From assembly GCF_026625565.1 (NCBI RefSeq), contig NZ_CP112998.1, positions 5,086,501 to 5,150,500 of the forward strand: DNA of 64,000 nucleotides. Direction: 5' to 3'. This document shows, one piece after another, positions 25,745 to 33,845 of this stretch. The notes beneath the pieces are model-generated. The model worked only from the letters and a program-made list of their open reading frames with translations, was not told the DNA's origin and did not search any database. The stretch's first letter is position 1. The number at the start of each line of letters is the position of its first letter. Origin of the DNA: Dyadobacter pollutisoli. GTDB taxonomy: Bacteria > Bacteroidota > Bacteroidia > Cytophagales > Spirosomataceae. Both the position numbers and the translations under genes were made by a program.

Positions 25745-28444
25745 CTAATTTCCCCGCCGCCTTTTCCGCTTTTCTTTTTTACTTTTCGGCTCTTCGGGTG
25801 TTTCAACAACCTTGATCTCTTCCTTAGGTTTTGGAAAATAAGGAGCAAGTTGAGCCTTGATCTCTTCTCTGAAAGCATTCTTTACTCCTTCCAGTGCCGC
25901 TTCCTTTACTTCACCGTCCAGACGATCATCGCGCAGCAATTTAACAACAGCCTCTTCACCTGGCCAGCTAGCGCCGAGATACTTGGCAGCATTCTTTCTG
26001 ACGTTCACCGACTCGTCTACATTCAAAGCTGTCGAACGTAGCAAATAAACCGATTCCGAACTACCAACTGTTTGAATAGAAGCCAGCAAAGCCGATTTCT
26101 TCGCATCATTCATTCCGGCAAGTTTTTGGGTAACATAGGATATTCCAGCCTGTTCGAGCAGCAATGCACCTGCATCCCGCCCCACGACCTCGTCCGACTT
26201 GTCCAGCGCCAGTTTGAGCAAACGGTCGTTCTCGGTTTCGAGTTCGTACCTGGTCATCAGGTCAATGTAATGCTCGGTACCATATGTTTCGTCCAGCAGC
26301 TTGTTCAATGCAGTACGGCCCTGTTGCGAATTGGTTACAAATGACTTATCCAAATGCAGCAAAGCCAGTTTGCTGACTTCGATCCGGTCGGACGAATTTA
26401 CAGTCAGTACATTCAGCAATGCCTGGGATTTTTCGTAACCAGCATGAAAAAAGTCAAATGCGCGGAAGTAACGAAGCCTGCTTTTGAAGCTCACTGAAGT
26501 ATCAGCAGCAAGGCCCGTCAGGTATGGAATGGCTTTTCTGGTACGCGCCAGCCATATAATGTCTTTCCCCGCAGGCGTCGCTCCGGGTCGCGCCCCGGCC
26601 CTTTCAAGCCAGGCCGGGAATATCCGTTCCCATTGGTCATACGCACCAATGCTCAATGCTTCGACAGACCACCGATCATTTCCTTTGTATTGTTTCGCAA
26701 GCTGCAGCCACACATCCAGCGCCTCATAAGTATGATTATGGTTGATCGCCAGCGCACATTCCCGCCGCACCTGAGGGTCGGGATCGGCGGTTAAGCGCTT
26801 AATGTATTCGGTAGGGTCACTATTTCTCTGGCGCACGGCCCGCAATGCGGTGATCCTTAAATTCGGGTTCAGTTCTCTAAATGCAATGTCAAGGTTCCGG
26901 TAATTAAAGCCCTCGATACGGTTCAGTACCCATAGGGCCCTTGCCCGCAATTTAGGATTTGCATTGTATTGCCTGAAAAGGTCTTCCAGGAACGGCTCAG
27001 CCGCCCAGCCATGTTTCACGCACGCATTCCAGGCGAGGTATCGCTGAGACAGGTTGGGGCTTTGGAGCGCCTTCACAGCTTGCTCGGGAATACTAAGGTC
27101 AAAAACAGGATTTTTGTACGGTGCTCCCAGCGGCGCGATGCGGAATATCCTGCCACGGCTTTTATCCTTCATTTTGTTAGATCCAATGACGGGATCGTAC
27201 CAGTCCGACACGATCAGCGAACCGTCCGGCGCTACACACACGTCCGTCGGACGAAACCATTTGTCACGGCTGCCCTCCACGATGGGGAGAATCCCGGTTG
27301 ATTTGTATCCGGCGCCATCATTCTGTACACTAATTGCGCTAACATAATTTTGCCCCGCATCGGCCAGCAATATCTGGTCCCAATACCTGCGTGGAAGCAG
27401 CTCACCTTCATATATAGTCATTCCCATCGGAAAGCCAGAGCCTGTTTCAATCAGATCAGGTACCACGCCAGGGTCATTCTGGTGCCAGTGCCTGCGCGGA
27501 ATTTCGTCTTCCAGGTTTGTGCGGTTTAGTCGCCAGCTGGCTCCGGTCATTTCATCAATGTATCCAAAATTACCGTTTTCCATCACATAGGAAACCCTGT
27601 CGCCTCCATTCCCCGGCTCCTCCTGGTCGGACTGCCACATCGTGCCATAGCTATCCACGGCTACTTCAAACCCATTGCGGAAGTTTTCAGCCATGATTTC
27701 AACCTTCGTGAAATCCTGCTCGCATCTAAAAACGACACCTTGCTTAAACTGCCTGAAATCAATCGGCCGCTCATATTTATCCAGCAACGGCCTGTCCTGC
27801 CCATCGACAAGCTGCCTGCCTGCATTGCCGAAGTTGAAATAAAATTTACCGTCGGGGCCAAAAACAAAAGCATGGATACCGGCGTCATGCTGTGACCCGC
27901 CAATACCTTTGAACAAAATCTCTTTGGTATCAGCCTTATCGTCACCATCGGTATCCGTAAATAGCCAGACGAACGGGCTTTGAGATACCACAGCTTTGTT
28001 TCCCATTACCCAGATCCCCAGCGGTGCATTAATTTCCGGTCCCTGGTAAAACACCTTGGTAACATCAGCCTTTCCATCACCGTCTTTGTCTTCCAGGATC
28101 AGGATTCGGTCACCCATACCCAGCTCCGATTTTCCATTCACGGCAGGTCGGTAATTGTAAGCCTCGCATACCCACACCCTCCCACGATGGTCGACATCAA
28201 TGTTGATCGGATTGATCACATTCGGCTCCGAGGCGAACAAAGTTGCTTCCAGACCGTCCGCTACTTTCAGACCAGCAACAGCATTTCTGGAAAACCGTTT
28301 TTCAGGTTCCGAAAGCGCAGCATAAACACTATCAGGATTAGTAACTATTAATGTATCAGCAAGTTGACAAAAACCGTAAAGATGGAGAAAGACAGTATTT
28401 ACGGCAACCAGTAACGCAGATCTCTTAAAATTGAATTGTTTCAA
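25745..28444 (-). CDS. PVC-type beta-propeller/HEAT-repeat dehydrogenase-like protein without cytochrome domain
   Basis: Exported protein of 899 residues. After the signal peptide, residues about 45-440 form a glucose/sorbosone-dehydrogenase-like propeller (LKVADGLEATLFASEPNVIN, HRGRVWVCEAYNYRPAV, MGNKAVVSQSPFVW, APDGSLIVSDWYDPVIGSN). Residues about 460-870 are HEAT-type repeats. Propeller/HEAT proteins of this kind normally end in a c-type cytochrome domain; this one stops in a basic tail (KSKKEKRKRRRGN) with no CxxCH. The downstream gene at 29920-33003 is a close paralog that keeps the haem domain. It may act as a non-redox partner or use another electron acceptor. Substrate unknown. Confidence 0.85.
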   Translation of the reverse strand: MKQFNFKRSALLVAVNTVFLHLYGFCQLADTLIVTNPDSVYAALSEPEKRFSRNAVAGLKVADGLEATLFASEPNVINPINIDVDHRGRVWVCEAYNYRPAVNGKSELGMGDRILILEDKDGDGKADVTKVFYQGPEINAPLGIWVMGNKAVVSQSPFVWLFTDTDGDDKADTKEILFKGIGGSQHDAGIHAFVFGPDGKFYFNFGNAGRQLVDGQDRPLLDKYERPIDFRQFKQGVVFRCEQDFTKVEIMAENFRNGFEVAVDSYGTMWQSDQEEPGNGGDRVSYVMENGNFGYIDEMTGASWRLNRTNLEDEIPRRHWHQNDPGVVPDLIETGSGFPMGMTIYEGELLPRRYWDQILLADAGQNYVSAISVQNDGAGYKSTGILPIVEGSRDKWFRPTDVCVAPDGSLIVSDWYDPVIGSNKMKDKSRGRIFRIAPLGAPYKNPVFDLSIPEQAVKALQSPNLSQRYLAWNACVKHGWAAEPFLEDLFRQYNANPKLRARALWVLNRIEGFNYRNLDIAFRELNPNLRITALRAVRQRNSDPTEYIKRLTADPDPQVRRECALAINHNHTYEALDVWLQLAKQYKGNDRWSVEALSIGAYDQWERIFPAWLERAGARPGATPAGKDIIWLARTRKAIPYLTGLAADTSVSFKSRLRYFRAFDFFHAGYEKSQALLNVLTVNSSDRIEVSKLALLHLDKSFVTNSQQGRTALNKLLDETYGTEHYIDLMTRYELETENDRLLKLALDKSDEVVGRDAGALLLEQAGISYVTQKLAGMNDAKKSALLASIQTVGSSESVYLLRSTALNVDESVNVRKNAAKYLGASWPGEEAVVKLLRDDRLDGEVKEAALEGVKNAFREEIKAQLAPYFPKPKEEIKVVETPEEPKSKKEKRKRRRGN

Positions 28445-28552
28445 AACAAACTTTGATGATGCAGACTTTTCAAAAAACGTATAAAAATACCTTTTGTTTC
28501 CTGAATAACGAAATGAAGCTGAGCAGGTTTTGGAATAAATTTTGAATTCGTT

Positions 28553-28584
28553 GTTTTGTTATATAACAAAACGAACTACCTTTA
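28553..28584 (+). promoter_or_regulatory. Perfect 20-base palindrome overlapping a promoter
   Basis: GTTTTGTTATATAACAAAAC (28553-28572) is its own reverse complement. It contains TTTG (28555-28558), which is 18 bases from TACCTTTA (28577-28584), a near match to TAnnTTTG, so the palindrome covers the -33 element of the promoter for the following small genes. Such placement is typical of an operator for a self-repressing regulator. Confidence 0.6.
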
Positions 28585-28639
28585 TGTCACTGATTTTACA
28601 CATACTATATTTTTTGTGAGAGAAAAATTGAAGCAGCTG

Positions 28640-28807
28640 ATGTCAGAGCATCTAATTAGAAAGGGACAATTGAAAATAACACTTTACAATCTGGAAGCAA
28701 TAGGCGCACTGACGTCCGATTTGCAAGACCGGATTCTGGATGAGTTAGCCGAGCTGGACAGGTCAGTTGAGAAGCTGAGTGAAATATTGAAAGTAATGGG
28801 AGATTAA
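28640..28807 (+). CDS. Small helical protein in the accessory island
   Basis: About 55 residues from the ATG at 28640 (MSEHLIRKGQLKITLYNLEA); a GTG at 28616 would add eight residues. The rest is acidic helical sequence (LQDRILDELAELDRSVEKL). No recognisable family, but good codon pattern, a promoter with a palindromic operator just upstream and a codirectional partner 23 bases downstream support it as a real gene. Could be an antitoxin-like or regulatory protein. Confidence 0.55.
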   Translation: MSEHLIRKGQLKITLYNLEAIGALTSDLQDRILDELAELDRSVEKLSEILKVMGD

Positions 28808-28830
28808 ATAAGTGAAATGAAAAACTTCAA

Positions 28831-29247
28831 ATGGAAAATCTGATCAAAAAATTACTGGAAGCGAACAGCGTTGAACTATACGGAGCGGCCAGCCAGGCTT
28901 GCATTGCATATTTCCCCAAAGCCAGCGATGAGGAACAACAGCTTCTGAGAAAAATAATGATTCAAAAAGCTGATGAAATGATGTCTCAGGCAATGGAAAC
29001 ACGGCAGAAAGCCGCAGAATTAATCGCGGAATACGAAAACAAAGACATTAACATTGAAATTGACGGTAAAAAGTACCCCCTGAGCGAGTGGGTTACTATG
29101 AAAGAATATTGCCGCCGCTTCGGGTTAAAAAACACAATGATCATTAACAACTGGATCACCCGTGAAATAATACCTAAAGAAAACATTCTGAATATCACCC
29201 AGCTGAATAATTTGAGGCTGATTAAGGCGGTACCTTACAAAGGATAA
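28831..29247 (+). CDS. Hypothetical protein with a C-terminal helix-turn-helix-like segment
   Basis: 138 residues, not assigned to a named family. The N-terminal half is helical and charged (about 1-75, with DEMMSQAMETRQKAAELIAE). The C-terminal part, WVTMKEYCRRFGLKNTMIIN, then NWITREIIPKENILNI and NLRLIKAVPY, has the look of a MerR/excisionase-like winged helix in which the Asn-Trp pair is followed by a basic wing. It follows the small gene at 28640 and converges with the toxin gene (stop to stop gap 3 bases). Possible regulator of the island. Confidence 0.6.
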   Translation: MENLIKKLLEANSVELYGAASQACIAYFPKASDEEQQLLRKIMIQKADEMMSQAMETRQKAAELIAEYENKDINIEIDGKKYPLSEWVTMKEYCRRFGLKNTMIINNWITREIIPKENILNITQLNNLRLIKAVPYKG

Positions 29248-29250
29248 TCT

Positions 29251-29553
29251 CTATTCAGGATATTTCGACGGGTCCAGCCTATTGTCAAAAATTGATAATA
29301 ATGTGATCTTGTCGGAATCGATCATGAAAAATATCGATGTTTGCGCAGAAGCTACACATCGCCGTATTTCGTTTTGTTTGATGAAAACCGGGAACTGGAG
29401 AGGATGATTTTTTACGCGGGTGATTTGAAAATCAATCTCGCTAAGAACACGTAGGGCGATTTTTTCACCCCATTTGACGAACAAATATTCTGTCAGGATT
29501 TCGTAGTCAAGAATTGCACGTTCAGTCCATTGAAGCGCCTTACTGTCCGGCAT
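29251..29553 (-). CDS. ParE/RelE-superfamily toxin
   Basis: 100 residues with the compact ParE/RelE fold: WTERAILDYEILTEYLFVKWG (two helices), then FPVFIKQNEIRRCVAS (strand with basic residues), TSIFFMIDSDKITLLSIFDNRLDPSK (the three C-terminal strands). The conserved Arg in IRRC and the final NRLDP match ParE-like members. The start overlaps the end of the antitoxin gene by 14 bases, the usual order for these modules. Either a gyrase-poisoning or an mRNA-cleaving activity is possible; sequence alone does not decide. Confidence 0.85.
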   Translation of the reverse strand: MPDSKALQWTERAILDYEILTEYLFVKWGEKIALRVLSEIDFQITRVKNHPLQFPVFIKQNEIRRCVASAQTSIFFMIDSDKITLLSIFDNRLDPSKYPE

Positions 29554-29794
29554 ACTTCACGCGCATTTCCGAAATTTTGTCATTCAAACGTAATTTTGCG
29601 TTTTCATGGCTATGAACCCGGCCATTTTCCAGATCATTCAAACCTTCCTGAATTCCATAAATTGCAGCATCTGAAAGGCTTTCAAAAACATGCTCTTTCT
29701 CGTCAAAACTGAATTTTAACCCCAGTTCTGTCAAAACCTTCCTTAGGATGGACAAGTCTTTTTCTTCTTCAACTTCTACTCTAAGTGTGACCAT
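29540..29794 (-). CDS. Antitoxin of the ParE/RelE-type pair
   Basis: 84 residues preceding and overlapping the toxin gene by 14 bases. The N-terminus (MVTLRVEVEEEKDLSILRKVL) is a strand-helix pattern; the C-terminal part (DAAIYGIQEGLNDLENGRVH, then SHENAKLRLNDKISEMR) is charged helix, suitable for wrapping the toxin. No clear ribbon-helix-helix or Phd motif, so the DNA-binding type is not assigned. Function rests on genetic position. Confidence 0.75.
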   Translation of the reverse strand: MVTLRVEVEEEKDLSILRKVLTELGLKFSFDEKEHVFESLSDAAIYGIQEGLNDLENGRVHSHENAKLRLNDKISEMRVKYAGQ

Positions 29795-29813
29795 AGCTTA
29801 AATTTAATAAAAA

Positions 29814-29889
29814 AATACAGTTACCTATTCAAATCTCAGGCTGATTGTTTAAATCTTAGACGCCAGAAATCTGAATAAGTAACTGTATT
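29814..29889 (-). terminator. Large imperfect hairpin after the haem-containing paralog gene
   Basis: AATACAGTTACCTATTCA (29814-29831) pairs with TGAATAAGTAACTGTATT (29872-29889) with one mismatch; the inner sequence can extend the stem further. It lies downstream of the stop at 29920 and upstream of the antitoxin start, so it should end the long dehydrogenase-like transcript. The U-run is weak. Confidence 0.55.
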
Positions 29890-29919
29890 GTTAAATTATT
29901 TTTTTGCTGACGCTACCTG

Positions 29920-32900
29920 TTATTTCTTCTTCAAATTACTCAAATACTCAACCAAACTAACCAACTCCTCGGTACTCATCGCATCCTGCAAGCCAGCCGG
30001 CATCATGGAATCTTTCATTTGTTTGATCGATTTCACTTGTGACATTTTGTACTCCTGAGTAGAGCCGCCCGGGAATTTCAGGATCAGATCTGTTTCTGTT
30101 TTGCTTGATACTATTCCCGAAACAGTCGAGCCATCTTTCAATGTCACTTCAAAACCTTCATACCCGAAACCAATTCCTGCGCTTGGTTCAAAAATAGCAG
30201 CATACTGCGCTTCCTTCGGCAGTTTACTTCCGATTTCCGAAAGTTTCGGCCCGAAATCCATTCCCTCACCATTCACCTGGTGACAAACCGAGCAATAGGA
30301 CGTAAAAATTTGTTTTCCTTTCGCAGCATCACCTTTCATTCCAATCAAAACTTTCACCTCGGGATGTTTGCTGGTCGTCGCGGTTGCTCCATCCAGGTAT
30401 TTGGCGGCTTCCATTTTCACTGACTTTCTCCAAGCCCCTGCCAGCCCTTTTACCGCAGCGGTTTTGAGGTCACCGGTAAGTTTATCCTCTTTTAATAAAA
30501 CCAGTACCTGATCTTCACCGCTCATTGTTCCGCCCAGCGACTTGGCAGCCACAGTTCGCAGGCCAATTGGATAATCAGCATCCAATACAACTGTTTTCAG
30601 GATTTCAAGTGATTCTTTGCTACCCACTCCTCTCAATGCAGTTAGTATGCCTTCGCTTTTCTCCGGATCTCTACTCCTGATAACCGCTTTCACCAGCTCG
30701 CCGCCGCCTTGCTTCATCAATTGCGAAGCCGCCGCAGACCCATTTCTGTTGGATGATTGATTGATGGACATATCTAGTAACCGCTCATTTTCAGACGTCA
30801 ATTCGTATTTGGAAACCAGTTCAAGATAAACCGGCGTGCCGAATGAGGAATCAAGCAGCTTTTTAAGAGCGGCCAATGCTTCCTGATTTTGTTTAACAAA
30901 CCCCGGATCCAAATGACGCAATGCCAGCTCATTCACCTTATCCTGATCTGCAGCAGTTCCTTTCATGAGTTTCAAAAGCGCCAATGACTTTTCATTCGCA
31001 GCGGTATTGAAGTCAAATGCACGGAAATAGCGCAGGCGGCTTTTCAAGTCAACATTAGGATCGCCAGCCAATGACGCAAGCAATGTAACCGACTCTTTGC
31101 CACGCGAACGCCAAACAATGTCTTTGCCTGCCTGAGTACCCAGCGGATTCGCTCCTGCTTTTGCTAACCACGCTTTGAAGAATGTATCCCATTGTCCGTC
31201 AGCGCCTATCCCCAATGCTTCCAGGTACCAGCGGTCTTTGCCGTCATATTGTTTTGCCAGCTCTGCCCAAAGTGCGGGTGCCTCGGCCGATTTATTGTGA
31301 TGCAATATCAATGCACATTCCCTGCGAACCTGTGGCTCTGCGTCCTTTACCAACAATTTGATATAACTCGTAATATCAACGTCTTTCAGTTCACCAGCGG
31401 CACGCAACGCAGCAATGCGCATGTCCGGGTTGGTATCTTTAATCGCTAGGTCAATAGTCTTTTTACTGGTCGAAGGCCATTTGCTCAACAGCCACATGGC
31501 GCGGGCACGCATTCTGTAATTTGCTTTTTTATCATTAAACAGTTTTTCAAGGGCAGGTACCGCTTGTGTCCCCATCTTACTCAATGCAGTCCACGCCAGG
31601 TAACGAACCGAAACGTTGGGACTTTGCAATGCTTCAACAGCACCAGCAGCAGTCGTAAAATCTACTTTTGGACTGCGATAAGCAGCATTCGATGGAGCAA
31701 TGCGATACAAACGGCCACGGTTCTGATCGCCGGCCTGGTGACCTCCCACGCCCGGATCATACCAGTCGGATACGATGAGTGAGCCATCCGGTGCCACGCA
31801 CACGTCCGACGGCCTGAACCATTGGTCCCTTTTACCATCAACTACATTTACAATCTTGGCTGAATATCCTGCCCCAGCCTTTTGTACCGGATACGACCTT
31901 ACCACATTGTGTCCTGGCTCGCAGTGGATCATTTGATCCCAGAATTCTTTGGGTAAAAGTCTTCCCTCATACACCACCATACCAGTAGGTGAGCCTGAAC
32001 CAGTTTGTAGCAAGTTCGGTACCACGCCCGGGTCATTCAAGTGCCAGTGACGATACGGAATGGAGTCTTCTATATTGGTACGGTTTGCACGCCAGCCAGC
32101 GCCGGTCAGTTCGTCGGTGTAGCCGTAGTTACCATATTGCATTACATAATTGATGCGCACACCTTTGTTACCATCATCATCATTATCCGACTGCCACATG
32201 GTTCCGTAGCTGTCAACGGCCACTTCGTAATTATTTCTGAAATTGTTGCCCAGTACCTCAATGTTCTTGAAATCAGGATCGCAGCGAAAAACCATTCCCT
32301 GTCTCAGTTTTTTAAAATCAATCGCCTGACCGTCTTTTCCTATCACCGGATTTCCTTTTCCATCCAATAAATGTCCGCCCTCGTTTCCAAAATTGAAATA
32401 CAGCTTGCCGTCCGGCCCGAATGTGAATGCATGCATGCCGTGATCGTGCTGCTCGCCTCCTACTCCTTCAAAAAGAACCTCTTTCTTATCTGCTTTCAAA
32501 TCACCATCCTCATCCGTGAAAAGCCACACATAAGGACTCTGGGAAACGATCACTTTGTTACCCATTACCCAAATTCCTAGCGGCGCATTGATTTCTTTAC
32601 CCTGATAAAAAACGGTTGTCTTGTCTGACTTACCATCACCATTCGTATCTTCCAGAACCAGTATCCTGTCGCCTTCATTTTTGATAGGGTTGCCAGTGAT
32701 CGCCGGGCGATAATTATATGCTTCGCACACCCAAACCCTTCCCAAATGGTCCACATCAATGTTAGTAGGATTGGTAAGCGTAGGCTCAGAAGCAAACAAT
32801 GTTGCTTCCAGACCATCGGTAACCGACAAGCCTGCGACCGCATACTTTGGCGATCTTTTTTGGGCATCAGTAAGATCTTTGTAAAGGCTGTCCAGGGTTG

Positions 32901-33003
32901 AACTATGGAATGTACTTGGGTTGGAACGCTGGTAGGCAGCGACCATCAAGCCTGCCAATAAGCACCCTGCCGGAAAGAGGAGTAACGATTTTTTTAGGTT
33001 CAT
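29920..33003 (-). CDS. PVC-type beta-propeller/HEAT dehydrogenase-like protein with C-terminal cytochrome c
   Basis: Exported protein of 1027 residues with a signal peptide or N-terminal anchor (LLLFPAGCLLAGLMVAAY). Propeller residues about 55-450 (LSVTDGLEATLFASEPTLTN, WVCEAYNYRPAITGN, APDGSLIVSDWYDPGVGG), HEAT-like repeats about 470-870, and a haem domain with YCSVCHQVNGEGMDFGPKL near 900 (CxxCH) followed by a distal Met region. It belongs to the group of membrane-bound dehydrogenase / haem-binding-domain proteins typical of Planctomycetes and Cytophagales. It probably oxidises a sugar or alcohol and passes electrons to its own haem. Paralog of the protein at 25745-28444; the two are separated by a toxin-antitoxin island. 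Confidence 0.9.
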   Translation of the reverse strand: MNLKKSLLLFPAGCLLAGLMVAAYQRSNPSTFHSSTLDSLYKDLTDAQKRSPKYAVAGLSVTDGLEATLFASEPTLTNPTNIDVDHLGRVWVCEAYNYRPAITGNPIKNEGDRILVLEDTNGDGKSDKTTVFYQGKEINAPLGIWVMGNKVIVSQSPYVWLFTDEDGDLKADKKEVLFEGVGGEQHDHGMHAFTFGPDGKLYFNFGNEGGHLLDGKGNPVIGKDGQAIDFKKLRQGMVFRCDPDFKNIEVLGNNFRNNYEVAVDSYGTMWQSDNDDDGNKGVRINYVMQYGNYGYTDELTGAGWRANRTNIEDSIPYRHWHLNDPGVVPNLLQTGSGSPTGMVVYEGRLLPKEFWDQMIHCEPGHNVVRSYPVQKAGAGYSAKIVNVVDGKRDQWFRPSDVCVAPDGSLIVSDWYDPGVGGHQAGDQNRGRLYRIAPSNAAYRSPKVDFTTAAGAVEALQSPNVSVRYLAWTALSKMGTQAVPALEKLFNDKKANYRMRARAMWLLSKWPSTSKKTIDLAIKDTNPDMRIAALRAAGELKDVDITSYIKLLVKDAEPQVRRECALILHHNKSAEAPALWAELAKQYDGKDRWYLEALGIGADGQWDTFFKAWLAKAGANPLGTQAGKDIVWRSRGKESVTLLASLAGDPNVDLKSRLRYFRAFDFNTAANEKSLALLKLMKGTAADQDKVNELALRHLDPGFVKQNQEALAALKKLLDSSFGTPVYLELVSKYELTSENERLLDMSINQSSNRNGSAAASQLMKQGGGELVKAVIRSRDPEKSEGILTALRGVGSKESLEILKTVVLDADYPIGLRTVAAKSLGGTMSGEDQVLVLLKEDKLTGDLKTAAVKGLAGAWRKSVKMEAAKYLDGATATTSKHPEVKVLIGMKGDAAKGKQIFTSYCSVCHQVNGEGMDFGPKLSEIGSKLPKEAQYAAIFEPSAGIGFGYEGFEVTLKDGSTVSGIVSSKTETDLILKFPGGSTQEYKMSQVKSIKQMKDSMMPAGLQDAMSTEELVSLVEYLSNLKKK

Positions 33004-33125
33004 AGTGAATTATTGAAATTTTTCCAGAAATTAAGTAAATATTTCCTCTCTGGCTTAAACGTGTCAATTTTACAATAAAAATTTTAACTTACGGTATAAG
33101 GGCTTACAGATAAACATTTACTATT

Positions 33126-33704
33126 ATGAAGAAGACTTTTTTTTCCCTGATCGCCCTGAGCCTGACGCTGGAAGTGTCGGCACAAAATATTCCTTCGGCA
33201 GACGTGCAAATCAAGACAGCGGTTCTTGCTGCTCCGTCTGATAAACAAGCCGGTGCCCAAGTTTACGGGTACGCCGCTGACGGCGCTTTTACAATCATCA
33301 GAAACGGTACAAATGATTTTGTCTGCCTAGCCGACGACCCCAAAAAAGAGGATATCAGTGTTTCCTGTTATCAAAAAGACCTGGATGCCTTCATGGAACG
33401 AGGCCGTGTGCTGAGTAAGGAGGGGAAAAATGCAAAAGCCATTTTCGACACGCGTGAGAAAGAAGTGAAAGACGGTTCGCTACTAATGCCCAAACAGCCA
33501 TCTACTTTATATGTGCTATCGGGATCAAAAGACAATTATGACGTCGCTACGGGGGCATTGAAAAACAGCTATCTGCGCTACGTGATCTACATTCCTTTTG
33601 CCACCGCCGAAAGTACCGGATTACCGCTCAAACCAGACATGCCCTGGATCATGGACCCGGGAACACACCGCGCACATATTATGATCAACCCTGCCAAACC
33701 GTAA
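33126..33704 (+). CDS. Secreted protein of unknown function
   Basis: 192 residues with a clear signal peptide (MKKTFFSLIALSLTLEVSAQ). The mature part is mixed alpha/beta, with a Cys pair (FVCLADDPK and SVSCYQKD) that could form a disulfide, and a Pro-rich C-terminus (GLPLKPDMPWIMDPGTHRAH) with His residues near HRAHIM. I do not recognise the family. It is divergent from the cytochrome-containing dehydrogenase-like gene and precedes the XrtN genes by about 140 bases. Confidence 0.75.
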   Translation: MKKTFFSLIALSLTLEVSAQNIPSADVQIKTAVLAAPSDKQAGAQVYGYAADGAFTIIRNGTNDFVCLADDPKKEDISVSCYQKDLDAFMERGRVLSKEGKNAKAIFDTREKEVKDGSLLMPKQPSTLYVLSGSKDNYDVATGALKNSYLRYVIYIPFATAESTGLPLKPDMPWIMDPGTHRAHIMINPAKP

Positions 33705-33845
33705 CCAACCATTCGATAACCATTTCCAGACGGCTGATCATTAACCTCTTCCTGGCAAAATAAATAATCGCAAAATCATAGGATTATTGACGTTTGAAAT
33801 TTTACTTTGTAATTCAAAGTACTTTTTAAAACCAGAAAGACTCTT

